NCBI GenBank assembly: GCA_019745415.1
Contig: JAIETF010000050.1
Coordinates: 1 to 64,000 of the forward strand
Origin: Candidatus Obscuribacterales bacterium
GTDB lineage: Bacteria; Cyanobacteriota; Vampirovibrionia; Obscuribacterales; Obscuribacteraceae
DNA length: 64,000 nt
Direction: 5' to 3'
Below the pieces are notes generated by a model. That model searched no databases. It saw nothing but the letters and a program-made list of their open reading frames with translations, and had not been told where the DNA came from. Both the position numbers and the translations under genes were made by a program. This document shows positions 34,043 through 43,395 of the stretch, piece by piece; within the stretch, counting starts at the first letter, position 1; each line of letters begins with the position of its first letter.

Positions 34043-34828
34043 ATGGCAACTACTGAGAAACTCTTTGCCACGCGTATGGCTGTTGGGCGCATGGCCTACG
34101 ATATGGGCTATTTCGGTCAGGCTGTGAGACATTTCCATACGGCCTTAGAGCTGGCCGCCAAAGAGAATTTGCCGGGTCCCAGCCTTGCCGATGCCAATCT
34201 TTCTTTAGGCAAAGCTTATGCTTGTCAGGGCAGATACAAAGAGGCGGAAGAATATCTCACCAAGGCACTCAATCTAGACGCCGGGGAAGCCAACCGACCA
34301 AGAAGTATCGAGCAAGCCATGGATTATATAGAACTGGCTTTGCTTTACAGCAAAACCGCACGCAAAGAGCAAGCCATCGACTATAACAAGAGGGCGATCA
34401 ATCTTCTCGATAAGTTGAAAACTTCACCTGTGGAACAGAAAGCCAAAGCTCTCAAACAACTAGCTTTGATTTATTGTGAAGAGCAAGAATATGAAGAGGC
34501 AATGGCCCATATAAGTATCGCCGTCGATGCCCTTGAGAAAGCCGGCGGCTTGAAACAGACATTAATTTATGGCGAATGCCTTATGGTCAAGTCGATAGTA
34601 TTGGTAGAACTGGGCGACATAGACTCGGCTAGAGAAATTTATTACACAGCCATGCAGACCATCGAATTAAATCGTGGACCATTTCATCCCAAAGTGGCTA
34701 ACATGATGGATATGTTCTCTGAGATGACGGCTCAAGCTGGTCGCACCAAAGCCTCCGAAATTCTTGCTAAGAAAGCAAGGAAAATAAGAAAAGTAATCAG
34801 TCGTCAGGAGAAGAATTCAGCGGACTAA
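34043..34828 (+). CDS. cytoplasmic TPR-repeat protein
   Basis: A 261-residue all-helical protein of about five to six TPR units (MAYDMGYFGQAVRHFHTALE, ANLSLGKAYACQGRYKEAEE, KQLALIYCEEQEYEEAMAHI) with 40-42 residue spacing, closer to kinesin-light-chain/NB-ARC-associated TPRs. It ends in a basic tail (ILAKKARKIRKVISRQEK). No signal peptide or partner domain. The photolyase gene starts 49 bp downstream. Confidence 0.7.
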   Translation: MATTEKLFATRMAVGRMAYDMGYFGQAVRHFHTALELAAKENLPGPSLADANLSLGKAYACQGRYKEAEEYLTKALNLDAGEANRPRSIEQAMDYIELALLYSKTARKEQAIDYNKRAINLLDKLKTSPVEQKAKALKQLALIYCEEQEYEEAMAHISIAVDALEKAGGLKQTLIYGECLMVKSIVLVELGDIDSAREIYYTAMQTIELNRGPFHPKVANMMDMFSEMTAQAGRTKASEILAKKARKIRKVISRQEKNSAD

Positions 34829-34877
34829 GGAGCAGCCGATAAACGGTTGTCTATTTACAGCAGCCTATGAGGACCCA

Positions 34878-36584
34878 ATGACTTCGCTCTTTAAAAACGA
34901 ACTGGCTGGTCTGACAAAAGAGATTGATTACAAGAGTAAGCGAACCTGGTTTTATCTGCCCTATGACCAGGTCACAAGCAAAATCGGTCCGCTCAGTCGG
35001 CTGCCGGCCTCGCAAGCCGGTGTCATCTTGATTGAAAATGCCTGGAAGCCTTCTTTGCGCCCCTACCATAAGCAGAAATTAGCCCTTGTTCTAGCCAATC
35101 TGCGAAACTTCGCCCTAGAACTTGCCCGCCAGGGCATTGCCGTTGAACACATGGCTGTGAGCGGTCCCTACAGTCAAGCCCTGACGGAAATCAGCAAGAA
35201 GTATGGGCAAATCACAATGATGGAAGCGGCAGAATTTGAATTACGCCGAGACCTAGCTGGTTTGCAGGCAAGCGGTGCACTACGGGTGGTGAGGCACGAA
35301 GGCTGGCTGACCGAACTGGAGGACCTCAAGAGTGTCTTCAAAAGCGGTAAATTCCGTATGGATGCCTTCTATCGTCATCTCAGACAAAAGACCGGCATTC
35401 TCATGGAAGCCGGTAAATCTGCAAACAGTAAATCTATAGAGAGTAAGCCGGTGGGCGGCAAGTACAGCTTCGACAGCGAGAACCGCCTGCCCTGGAAAGG
35501 CAGTCCCCCCGCCCCCAAGGCACCAAGCTTTGCACCAAATGCGGTGACGGAAGAAGTCGGCAATCTCATCGAAAAGTATTTCGCCGATCATCCGGGCAAG
35601 CTCAATCTAGAGACCTTGCCAGCCACCAACGAAGACGCCGAGAGACTATGGCGCTTCGCTAAAGAAGAATGTCTGCCCCATTTCGGACCATATGAAGACG
35701 CCATGTCTACGCAGTCGAGTGGACTCTTTCATACCCGACTTTCGCAACTGCTCAATATAATGCGCATATTGCCCCAAGATGTCTTGCAGGAAGTCTTAGA
35801 AATGGACATTCCACTTGCCTCTAAAGAGGGCTTTATCAGACAAGTCATCGGCTGGCGAGAATATGTCAGAGGTATGCACGCCTTAACCGATGGCTTTAGA
35901 AATATTAAGGGGGTCGAATGCAGAGAGAAACCAGGTGATGCCGGCTATAGCCAATGGCTTGGGCATGACTTTGGCAATGCTTTGTATAAAGAGAAGGGCT
36001 CGACCGGCGGTTTATCGACACCCGACGGCGGCGCGGCACCAAATTTTTTGGAAAGTCGGGAAGATTTACCGCCGGCTTTCTGGGGGGCTCGCTCAGGACT
36101 CAACTGTCTAGATACAGTTATCAAAGACGTTATGGAAGAGGCTTATAGTCACCACATTACCCGTCTGATGATTCTCTCTAATTTAGCGACCTTGCTAGAC
36201 ATAGAACCAAGGCAATTAAGCGATTGGTTTTGGGTGGCATATAGCGATGCCTATGACTGGGTGGTAGAACCCAATGTTCTTGCCATGGGCACTTTCGCCC
36301 TGGGCGAATTGATGACGACAAAACCCTATGTGAGCGGGGCGGCTTATATCAACAAAATGAGCGACTACTGTAAAGGTTGCCGTTTCGACCCGGCTAAAAA
36401 CTGTCCAATAACAAGACTTTACTGGGCTTTTCTAGAAAGGAAAGCCGACAAGCTGAAAGGCAACCAAAGAATGATGATGCCTCTCAATTCACTAAAGAAG
36501 CGTTCTCAGGAAGAGAAGGAGCTTGATCGCGCCCTCTTCCAGAAGATAAAGACTAGACTGGCACAGGGTCTAGAAATAGACTAG
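34878..36584 (+). CDS. phrB: FeS-type (6-4) photolyase/cryptochrome (PhrB/CryPro family)
   Basis: A 568-residue flavoprotein that uses light to reverse UV lesions. The N-terminal alpha/beta domain (1-165) starts TWFYLPYDQVTS. The FAD-binding helical domain contains LFHTRLSQLLNIMRILP, EGFIRQVIGWREYVRGMH, SHHITRLMILSN and DAYDWVVEPNVLAMGTF. Four cysteines for a 4Fe-4S cluster are visible at 410, 498, 501 and 509. The 410 to 498 spacing (88) equals that of Agrobacterium PhrB, and the last spacing is shorter. A Lys/Ser/Pro-rich insertion (about 175-220) links the domains and makes it longer than the roughly 500-residue norm. A photolyase implies exposure to light despite no sign of photosynthesis. 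Confidence 0.93.
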   Translation: MTSLFKNELAGLTKEIDYKSKRTWFYLPYDQVTSKIGPLSRLPASQAGVILIENAWKPSLRPYHKQKLALVLANLRNFALELARQGIAVEHMAVSGPYSQALTEISKKYGQITMMEAAEFELRRDLAGLQASGALRVVRHEGWLTELEDLKSVFKSGKFRMDAFYRHLRQKTGILMEAGKSANSKSIESKPVGGKYSFDSENRLPWKGSPPAPKAPSFAPNAVTEEVGNLIEKYFADHPGKLNLETLPATNEDAERLWRFAKEECLPHFGPYEDAMSTQSSGLFHTRLSQLLNIMRILPQDVLQEVLEMDIPLASKEGFIRQVIGWREYVRGMHALTDGFRNIKGVECREKPGDAGYSQWLGHDFGNALYKEKGSTGGLSTPDGGAAPNFLESREDLPPAFWGARSGLNCLDTVIKDVMEEAYSHHITRLMILSNLATLLDIEPRQLSDWFWVAYSDAYDWVVEPNVLAMGTFALGELMTTKPYVSGAAYINKMSDYCKGCRFDPAKNCPITRLYWAFLERKADKLKGNQRMMMPLNSLKKRSQEEKELDRALFQKIKTRLAQGLEID

Positions 36585-36701
36585 CAATCAGATATAAGAC
36601 AGGCATCTTCTAGGCTCTGATAATTACTTAACTACTACAATCTCTTGAATACCTTTATCTTTAATAAGGCACTCGTTTTGTAAGTCATTGAGATTGGCGT
36701 T

Positions 36702-37364
36702 ATGTTCTCAAAATCACATGTTAATGCAAGTGCCGTGACAGCTCATGGTTTGAGCCGCCATATTCTTGATAATTTCAAAAAGACTAGCCGGTCAATTAAA
36801 TCTATTTCAGTCAAGCCCGAATATCTCGACTATCTAGCCGCCAAGGCCGAGCAATATTCCCGTCTTAGCGAGCAGATACAGCAGCCTGAAAAGACTGCGA
36901 AAGAGTCAATGCGCTTGGTGCAAGCCATTTATGACCTGCTTGAACCCTATGCAGAAGAAATGACCAGAGCCAACGCCAGAGGTCCCCTAGCCATTTCGAT
37001 GCAGGCGCCCACCACAACAGTGGAAGCGGCGGAATTTGATCATATGCGAAGACCAATAAAGACGAGAGAATTTTTTCGCAGCCGCTTCTCCACTTCGCTG
37101 CTTTCTTTGGTGATTAGAGGTGAAGATCAAAGCAAAGAACGACGGGGCGAGAGAGTGGATTTTTTTCTCTTGCCCACTTCAAAAGTAATGGGACTCTCTC
37201 AAAACGAAGCTCTCTTTGCCCCCCTCATGTCTTTCATAAAGGAAGGTTTCGATAGTTCTTGGACAGTGGAAAATAAAGCCCTGAGCGAAGATCGTTTCGA
37301 ACGCTTCACCCTGCTTGCCCTTGAGCATCTAATCGACCGTACTTCGGAAGAGCTGACCCTTTAA
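36702..37364 (+). CDS. hypothetical protein
   Basis: A 220-residue protein I cannot assign. The N-terminal half is helical and charged (IKSISVKPEYLDYLAAKAEQ, LVQAIYDLLEPYAEEM). The second half has a strand-rich stretch with FFLLPTSKVMGLSQNE and ends in an amphipathic helix. There is no signal peptide, membrane segment or Cys motif. It begins 117 bp after the photolyase and precedes an M28 peptidase by 45 bp on the same strand. Confidence 0.55.
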   Translation: MFSKSHVNASAVTAHGLSRHILDNFKKTSRSIKSISVKPEYLDYLAAKAEQYSRLSEQIQQPEKTAKESMRLVQAIYDLLEPYAEEMTRANARGPLAISMQAPTTTVEAAEFDHMRRPIKTREFFRSRFSTSLLSLVIRGEDQSKERRGERVDFFLLPTSKVMGLSQNEALFAPLMSFIKEGFDSSWTVENKALSEDRFERFTLLALEHLIDRTSEELTL

Positions 37365-37409
37365 AATGAAGGCTCTTTCTCTCTTTGTCTTTTGATTTGG
37401 TAAGCAGCC

Positions 37410-38285
37410 TTGAAAGATACATCTCTTCTTTCTCTTCTAGACAAGCATATTCGCACTCTATCTTTAGCAATAGGCGAAAGACACAGCGGCAAGCCCCAAG
37501 CTCTAGAGAGAGCCGCTGAGTATATAGAGCAAGAAGCAAGGAAGCTAGCCGAGGTCGAAGTTCAGGCTTATCAGTATGGCGGGCAGGTTTTCAAAAATAT
37601 TGAAGCCACGGTGCCAGGAGCATCACCTCAATGCCTGGTTATCGGGGCTCATTACGACACAGAAATAGGCACGCCTGGGGCAAATGACAATGCCAGCGGC
37701 ATAGCAGCTTTGCTGGCTATCTTGAACGACCTGAAAGACTATACGCCCAAGCTGACAATACGCTTTGTGGCTTTCGCCAATGAAGAAGCCATGTACTTTG
37801 GTGGTGAAGGCATGGGCAGCTTGGTTTATGCTTCAGCCCTGAAAGAAGCGGGCGTCAAACTAAAGGGCATGATCAGTCTTGAGACAATCGGCTATTTCAC
37901 GGCCGGGGCCGGTACTCAAGCCTATCCTGAAGAAGTGGACGCGGGTAAGCTCGGTCTCAGCGATGTCGGCAATTTCTTAGCCTTCATATCCGACCTTTCA
38001 TCAAAGAGCTTTCTTGAAGAAGCTCATAAGCAATTTCAACTCTTCCAGACTACGCCAAGTGCAGTCTTGGCAGCACCTGCAGATGTAAAAGGCATTTCTC
38101 TTTCAGATCATTCCAGCTTTTGGAAAGTAGGCTATCCTGCCATAATGATTACCGATACTGCCCCCTTCCGCTATCCCTATTACCATCACAAAGAAGATAC
38201 CCCGGACAAAATCAATATGAAAGTGTACAAAAATGCGGTGCTTGGACTAACAGCCATGACTGCGGCTCTGGCCGGTAGAGACTGA
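37410..38285 (+). CDS. M28 family zinc aminopeptidase
   Basis: A 291-residue co-catalytic di-zinc peptidase. Ligands are in GAHYDTEIGTPGANDNASG (first His and bridging Asp), FANEEAMYFGG (catalytic Glu and zinc Glu), a GMISLETIGYF block carrying the next acidic ligand, and SDHSSFWKVGYPAIMITDTA (final His). It starts at TTG with a poor Shine-Dalgarno. No signal peptide is seen, unlike many secreted M28 enzymes, so it is predicted to be cytoplasmic and to release N-terminal residues from peptides. Confidence 0.9.
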   Translation: MKDTSLLSLLDKHIRTLSLAIGERHSGKPQALERAAEYIEQEARKLAEVEVQAYQYGGQVFKNIEATVPGASPQCLVIGAHYDTEIGTPGANDNASGIAALLAILNDLKDYTPKLTIRFVAFANEEAMYFGGEGMGSLVYASALKEAGVKLKGMISLETIGYFTAGAGTQAYPEEVDAGKLGLSDVGNFLAFISDLSSKSFLEEAHKQFQLFQTTPSAVLAAPADVKGISLSDHSSFWKVGYPAIMITDTAPFRYPYYHHKEDTPDKINMKVYKNAVLGLTAMTAALAGRD

Positions 38286-38310
38286 AATATAAAGGGAATC
38301 CGAGGAAACA

Positions 38311-38904
38311 ATGAAATTTTTTGGTGTCACCGACAAAGCCATATCAATAGATGACATTGCTGATTGGCTGCAAGAAAAAATGATCGATGCCGAAATAGAA
38401 TCGGATGAAGAAAGCGAGCCCGGCGACTGGCAAGAGCTAACCTTGCATTTGGATAACGGCGAGCCGGTGGTCGATGTAATCAAGCTTTCTTATGGAACTG
38501 AGGAGTTCGATGAAGCCATCGAAGAAACGGTAAGAATGCTGCTAGACAGTCCTGTACCGATAAATCCAGCATCGGCGGTACGCTGGCTTTGTCAGTATAT
38601 GAAAAGAGTGAGGGTGATCTATAACTTCAGTCCCTTGACTGGACTGGACAGCGAAGCAGGCTGGATGCTGTTCGATACTGTTTGGAAAAGTGTTAGAAAG
38701 GAACTGAAAGGAATAGTTTTCTGCGAAGGTGAAGGCTTTACCAATGAGGAAGGAGCCCAAATAACCTGTCAATTTACCGGCACCATGTCCGGTCAAGTCA
38801 ATGCCGCCTTGCTTGGCGAAGATGGAGAGTGGCAGGAATTTATTCTTGATCTCTCAGACAATCAAGCCATCGAGAGCTTTCAGCGCGGTCAAAAGCCCCA
38901 TTAG
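38311..38904 (+). CDS. hypothetical acidic protein
   Basis: A 197-residue, strongly acidic protein (IDAEIESDEESEPGDWQE near residue 30) without recognised motifs. It follows the M28 gene by 25 bp, with the purine-rich GGGAATCCGAGGAAAC before its ATG, so the two are probably co-transcribed. It is followed by two hairpins that should end the transcript. Confidence 0.6.
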   Translation: MKFFGVTDKAISIDDIADWLQEKMIDAEIESDEESEPGDWQELTLHLDNGEPVVDVIKLSYGTEEFDEAIEETVRMLLDSPVPINPASAVRWLCQYMKRVRVIYNFSPLTGLDSEAGWMLFDTVWKSVRKELKGIVFCEGEGFTNEEGAQITCQFTGTMSGQVNAALLGEDGEWQEFILDLSDNQAIESFQRGQKPH

Positions 38905-38917
38905 TCCTTAGAAAAAC

Positions 38918-38974
38918 AAAGGGGCGCAGCTTTCCGCCGCGCCCTTTGCCGACCAAGCTTAGTTGGTCTTTTTT
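38918..38974 (+). terminator. tandem hairpins ending the 38 kb transcript
   Basis: First hairpin: AAAGGGGCGC (38918-38927) against GCGCCCTTT (38939-38947), one bulged G. Second: GACCAA-GCTTAG-TTGGTC (38951-38968) followed directly by six T, a textbook rho-independent terminator. Confidence 0.85.
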
Positions 38975-39011
38975 CTCTCTTTTCTCTTGGCGTTTAAACT
39001 TACCTTTTCAT

Positions 39012-39350
39012 TCAGGCATTGGCAGCCATTGGCACAGAAGCCTGTTCTGCTTCATGGGTCAAATCACAAAGAAGATTACGAATTTCCTTGATCTCGGCAT
39101 TGATTTCTTCTTGCTGGGAAGTGAGCAAGGTCAAGACTCGATTGAGCGAAATGAGTGCGTCATCGAAGTTATCGTTGACATATTGTGTCATGCCGAGATT
39201 GTAGAGAAAAGGAACAAGGTCGTAAGCCTGAGCGCCGACTTCCTTGCACTTCAGGCTGAGCGCCTTTTTGTACAGTCTCTCCGCCTCGGCATAGTTACCT
39301 TTCTCTTCATGGAGTTCGGCTCTTTCCATAACATCGGCGGGATTTCTCAT
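39012..39350 (-). CDS. small TPR-like protein
   Basis: A 112-residue helical protein with about two TPR units (ADVMERAELHEEKGNYAEAE and PFLYNLGMTQYVNDNFDDAL), followed by an amphipathic helix. The frame extends to 39386, but the ATG at 39350 is preceded by a strong AGGAGGT and gives a clean start, MRNPADVMERAEL. No signal peptide. Possibly an adaptor for larger TPR or kinase systems; the partner is unknown. Confidence 0.65.
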   Translation of the reverse strand: MRNPADVMERAELHEEKGNYAEAERLYKKALSLKCKEVGAQAYDLVPFLYNLGMTQYVNDNFDDALISLNRVLTLLTSQQEEINAEIKEIRNLLCDLTHEAEQASVPMAANA

Positions 39351-39937
39351 GATGACCTCCTGGTATTGAATACAGTGGCATAGCACGGCTGCTGAGTAGG
39401 GAAGGCAGCGCGCTTATGCAGGACTTTAGGGTATGGGATTTGGTTGGGAAAACGAAATTGGAATCAATACGAGCGACTCTTTGAAAAGTCAAACCCTGAA
39501 AGTTGGTGCTTTAGGCTTATCTTTTCGAAAGTCTTATCTGTCGAAGGAAGATCGAGAGTGGAAACTCGCTTTCCGACAGAGAAGATTCAATTGCGTTTCT
39601 ATGCCAATCATCATAAGCCCGCTCTAACCAACTTTGCAAGACAGCATGATTAGTACACTTTAGATAGATTTGCTATATACGTTGTCTGAAACTCAAGAGG
39701 CACCAACCTCTTGAAAAGCCCACTATCAGCCTTCGCAGATGAGCTAAGATAAATTTTTCAAGATGCGCAGCTGGTGAGCCTATTGAGACACCTACTACAT
39801 CGAAACATTGAAAATGGCTGTAAATGCCACTTTTCATCGCCGTTTCATGAACCTTTCAGAGACCGTATATAAAAGAAAGCATGCTAACTTAGACGAAGTA
39901 TAGTGGCTGACAACCCAATCATTGCTATTGTTTAGAC
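39351..39937. other. gene-free divergent intergenic region
   Basis: 587 bp between divergent genes. It has a 7 bp perfect hairpin CAAGAGG/CCTCTTG (39694-39713, loop 6) without a T-run and AT-rich promoter-like DNA near 39865-39900 (TATATAAAAG). The short frame at 39433-39627 has no coding support. Confidence 0.45.
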
Positions 39938-42247
39938 ATGCTCTATCTATTCGTATTTCTTGGCGGATTTAGCTCACTGGTCTATCAAGTGCTCTGGCAG
40001 CGGCTTTCGTCCTTTTCGCTAGGCTCGGATGCCGGAGCCGCAGCCATAGTAGCGGCGGCTTTTATGGCTGGCTTAGGGCTGGGCAGCTTGCTCGCTTCTA
40101 AGATCACAGCAGATCTAAAGAGGCGAAGAGCCCTTATTCTTCTTATATTGATAGAACTGCTTATTGCTCTTTGCGGTCTGGCCAGCTTGCCTTTGCTCTA
40201 TCGCTTCTTTTACTTAGAGCTGACCGCCCAACTTCCCACCACACTTATCTCAACCCTGGTCTTTCTTTCACTCTCGATTCCCACACTGCTAATGGGTGTT
40301 AGTTTCCCCCTGGTTACCAAAGCCGGAATCGAAGATATAAAGGAAGCCCCCTCTCAGATCGCCTGGCTCTATGCCGGCAATACCGCGGGAGCCGCCCTCG
40401 GAGCCCTGCTTGGTGGTGTGGTCCTGATGCGTCACTTAGGAATTGAACTTTCTATTTTTATTACTGCCGCAATAAATTTCCTGGCTGCAGGTTCACTTCT
40501 GCCTCTCTTGCTAAAGGCAAAAGAGGCGGAGCAATCGCCTGACTCAAAAAGAGATGGATTGGCAGAAGTTGAAGCCGAGCCAATTGCGTCAGTAGGCAAG
40601 AGTCTGAACCAAGACAAAGAACAAACCAAAAACCTTTTTTTTTGGTCGCTGCTTTATGCCCTATCGGGCTTTATCAATCTCGGGCTGGAAATAATCTGGT
40701 TCAGACTGCTGGGCGTCATGCTCAAGTCGAACACATTTACATATAGTTGGTTGCTCTTTCTTTACCTCTCGGGTCTAGCCCTGGGCTCATTCATAGCGGC
40801 AACCAAACTAAAGAAAATAGCAGGTGAGCGCTTCTTGCTGATGCAACTTTCACTAACCGCCTATACTGCCATTTTTCTCACGATAATCTACAGAGAAGCG
40901 CAGCCCGAAGCCATGCTTGCCTGGCTAAACAACTACTTTGCCCAATACAATCCCCTTGAGATTGCCGACTTTTCGATCAGCACCTTCTTTTCGACTGAAG
41001 GCGAACTGCTTAGAGCACTCTATCTGGGCTTAGCCTGTTTCATGATTTTGCCGCCGACAATCTTGATGGGCATTTCTTTCTATGCCTTACAAAACACCGT
41101 GCAAGATAATCTCAAAGAACTGAGCAGTAAAGTGGCCTTGCTGCAACTGGCCAATATTATCGGCGGCACTCTTGGTCTAATTTTGCTTGCCCTAGTTGGT
41201 CTGAAATATCTAGGCACCTTTGGTTCACTAATCGGGCTCATACTCCTCAATCAACTGTTCTTGCCGGTCTTTCTCTATTTGCAATTTAAAAGAGAAACAA
41301 ATAAAAGTAAAGGCGAAAGCTATTTGCTCAAGGGCGCTTTGCTTCTAGTCATCTCCCTTCTGCCATGCCTGGCTATGCCGCAAGCAGAAAAACTTTGGGT
41401 GGCTTTGCACGGTGCGAGCAATTATTTTGACTTTGAAGAAGACCATACCGGCTTGTCTGCCATCAAGCAGGCCTATGACGACCATCACTTTGTCTTTATC
41501 AACGGCGAAGGACATTCTGAAGTGCCTTTCGGCAGCTATCATACCCAGGTTGGTTTATTGCCTCTCTTTCTGCACCCAAATCCTGAACACATAGCGATCA
41601 TCGGCTTTGGTTCAGGTGACACATGTTTTTCAGCCAGCCTGCATAAAGAAACCAAGTCGGTCACTTGTATTGAAATCATCGAATCGCAGCCAAAACTTTT
41701 AGAGCGGCATGGACAAAAGACTGGCTACCGCCCACTCAATCTTTTGTTTGCCGATCCACGCATCAAGATAGTGAGCGGCGACGGCAGAAGATATATAGAG
41801 AGTTGCGGTAGAAAATTCGATATCATTGAAGCAGATGCTCTAAGACCCTTTAGTTCAAGGGCCGGTATGCTTTATTCAAAAGAGTATTTTCAAGCCATGA
41901 AAAACAGCCTCAATGACGGTGGTCTGCTGGTAACTTGGCTGCCGACAGCAAGAACTTTCGATACCTTTAGAACAGTCTTTCCCCATCATCTCTATTTCGG
42001 CAATACAGCCATAGGCAGCAATCGCCCTATCGAATTAGCTCCAGATATAATACTGGCTCGCTATCGTCAATTTTGTCTGCACGAGAAATTAGAAAGCACA
42101 GGTCATAACGGCGAAGAACTGATCAAACAGTTTCTTTCTTGCTTGATGGAACCACCCAAATTACGACCTACTCTAGAAGAAAAACATTTGAACACCGATC
42201 TTCATCCTAAAGACGAGTTTTCTTTACCGCAAGAAAAGCAAAACTAG
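39938..42247 (+). CDS. membrane protein fused to a spermidine-synthase-like methyltransferase-fold domain
   Basis: A 769-residue protein. Residues 1-175 hold about six transmembrane helices, a Lys/Glu-rich loop spans about 185-230, and a second helical bundle (about 230-490) follows. The C-terminal part (about 540-720) is a Rossmann domain like spermidine synthase: HIAIIGFGSGDTCFSASLHK, VTCIEIIESQPKLL, VSGDGRRYIESCGRKFDIIE and YSKEYFQAMKNSLNDGG. The DD/HGG active-site residues of true spermidine synthases are not all recognisable. Such membrane fusions occur in many bacteria without a settled function. A perfect terminator follows. Confidence 0.8.
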   Translation: MLYLFVFLGGFSSLVYQVLWQRLSSFSLGSDAGAAAIVAAAFMAGLGLGSLLASKITADLKRRRALILLILIELLIALCGLASLPLLYRFFYLELTAQLPTTLISTLVFLSLSIPTLLMGVSFPLVTKAGIEDIKEAPSQIAWLYAGNTAGAALGALLGGVVLMRHLGIELSIFITAAINFLAAGSLLPLLLKAKEAEQSPDSKRDGLAEVEAEPIASVGKSLNQDKEQTKNLFFWSLLYALSGFINLGLEIIWFRLLGVMLKSNTFTYSWLLFLYLSGLALGSFIAATKLKKIAGERFLLMQLSLTAYTAIFLTIIYREAQPEAMLAWLNNYFAQYNPLEIADFSISTFFSTEGELLRALYLGLACFMILPPTILMGISFYALQNTVQDNLKELSSKVALLQLANIIGGTLGLILLALVGLKYLGTFGSLIGLILLNQLFLPVFLYLQFKRETNKSKGESYLLKGALLLVISLLPCLAMPQAEKLWVALHGASNYFDFEEDHTGLSAIKQAYDDHHFVFINGEGHSEVPFGSYHTQVGLLPLFLHPNPEHIAIIGFGSGDTCFSASLHKETKSVTCIEIIESQPKLLERHGQKTGYRPLNLLFADPRIKIVSGDGRRYIESCGRKFDIIEADALRPFSSRAGMLYSKEYFQAMKNSLNDGGLLVTWLPTARTFDTFRTVFPHHLYFGNTAIGSNRPIELAPDIILARYRQFCLHEKLESTGHNGEELIKQFLSCLMEPPKLRPTLEEKHLNTDLHPKDEFSLPQEKQN

Positions 42248-42251
42248 AGAT

Positions 42252-42283
42252 AGAAAGAGACGACCTTGCGGTCGTCTCTTTCT
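42252..42283. terminator. perfect 14 bp hairpin, bidirectional terminator
   Basis: A 14 bp perfect stem (42252-42265 with 42270-42283) closed by TTGC, beginning AGAAAGAGACGACC. It lies five bases after the membrane fusion gene and before the convergent glycine-rich repeat gene. A and T tracts inside the stem let it work in both directions. Confidence 0.8.
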
Positions 42284-42339
42284 GCCACCCCCGTGGTATC
42301 TTTATGCTGCTCCGCAGATTACGCTTTATCAGCAAAACT

Positions 42340-43395
42340 TTAGTCGAGTCTATCTCTAATTCTGTCCCCTGTTGGATAAAAAGTGCGGTCTTCTACATTA
42401 CCGCTGTCTAAGTGAAGATTAGGTCTGATGGTCGAATTACCGTCGCTATAGATAGCCGGTCCAAAATCGAGTACATCTTCGCCGGCTTGCAGACCTACAC
42501 CGGCACCGGCGCTGGAGTTTTGATCATTGATTGAAAAGTGGGCACCGCTGCGCACACCGGCTTTATCAAGCACATCCACATTGGCTCCGGTATAGGCATC
42601 CACTCCATCAGGTCCGATACCGGCACCGGCGTCAGCCTGTACTTCCACAGGAAAGACTTTACCGCGTACATCACCATCAACACCGGTATCGCGACCAAGC
42701 TTCGCACCAAAATCAGCATCGCCATTGACGACATTGAAGAAATTAGCACCGGCTCCCACTTCCGAATGGAAGCCATCGCGGTTCACTCCTATGCCAGCGC
42801 CGGCACGGGCATGCAGTGGTCCACCTATCGGCATAAACTCTGCGTCGACACGGTTCTCTAAACCAACTTGCAGATCGGTCTTTGCTATACCGATATTGAC
42901 ACCTAAATCTAGTGATCCATTGCTATTGACTCCAGCACGCAATACACCTAGATCAAGTCCATAAAATTCAGGTTTAGGCTGATTATAGGCCCGGTCAAAT
43001 GCAGGGCTGGCTGGAGGATTAGGTGCGAACTTGCTCTCCGGTGCATAGCCTGGGTGAGGGATGATGACATTTTTGGCCTCGATTTGCAGAGGCGGCAACT
43101 CGCTATGCTTGACTTTCGATTGATCATGCTTGACTTTCGGTTCATCATGCCTTACTTGTGACTGATCTTGAGGTCTCCTTTTCTTCTCAGCCTCTTCCTG
43201 TTCATCGATGTCGTGCATCGCTTTCTTCCAGGCTTTTGGATTGGCTTTATTTATTCTCTCTCTTTCATCAAGAGCCTTGTCCCAATCACGCGGATCACTG
43301 CTTTTCCAGAGTTCCCAAGCATGTTGGGAAGCTGCAATATCTTTGGCGTCGTCGCGTTTGTGGTGCTTGTGAGCGCGTGCTTCTAGATTAGACAT
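42340..43395 (-). CDS. glycine-rich beta-repeat protein with His/Lys tandem motif
   Basis: A 351-residue protein of unknown family. The first 100 residues are helical and very charged (His/Lys/Arg-rich). Three copies of a seven-residue unit, consensus (D/S)QxxVxH(D/S), follow at about 80-100 (VRHDEPKVKHDQSKVKH). Residues 150-330 alternate short hydrophobic strands and Gly/Asn/Asp turns (LDLGVNIG, AGAGIGVNRDG, VGAGANFFN, AGAGIGPDG, AGAGVGLQAG), a pattern of beta-solenoid or barrel proteins. No signal peptide is visible. The frame opens upstream to 43464; I chose the ATG at 43395, which follows a CTGAGG sequence. Confidence 0.55.
   Translation of the reverse strand: MSNLEARAHKHHKRDDAKDIAASQHAWELWKSSDPRDWDKALDERERINKANPKAWKKAMHDIDEQEEAEKKRRPQDQSQVRHDEPKVKHDQSKVKHSELPPLQIEAKNVIIPHPGYAPESKFAPNPPASPAFDRAYNQPKPEFYGLDLGVLRAGVNSNGSLDLGVNIGIAKTDLQVGLENRVDAEFMPIGGPLHARAGAGIGVNRDGFHSEVGAGANFFNVVNGDADFGAKLGRDTGVDGDVRGKVFPVEVQADAGAGIGPDGVDAYTGANVDVLDKAGVRSGAHFSINDQNSSAGAGVGLQAGEDVLDFGPAIYSDGNSTIRPNLHLDSGNVEDRTFYPTGDRIRDRLD

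Noticed and set aside
39433-39627. Short frame in the 39.4 kb gap
   Set aside because: No ribosome binding site, no recognisable sequence, composition unlike neighbours.
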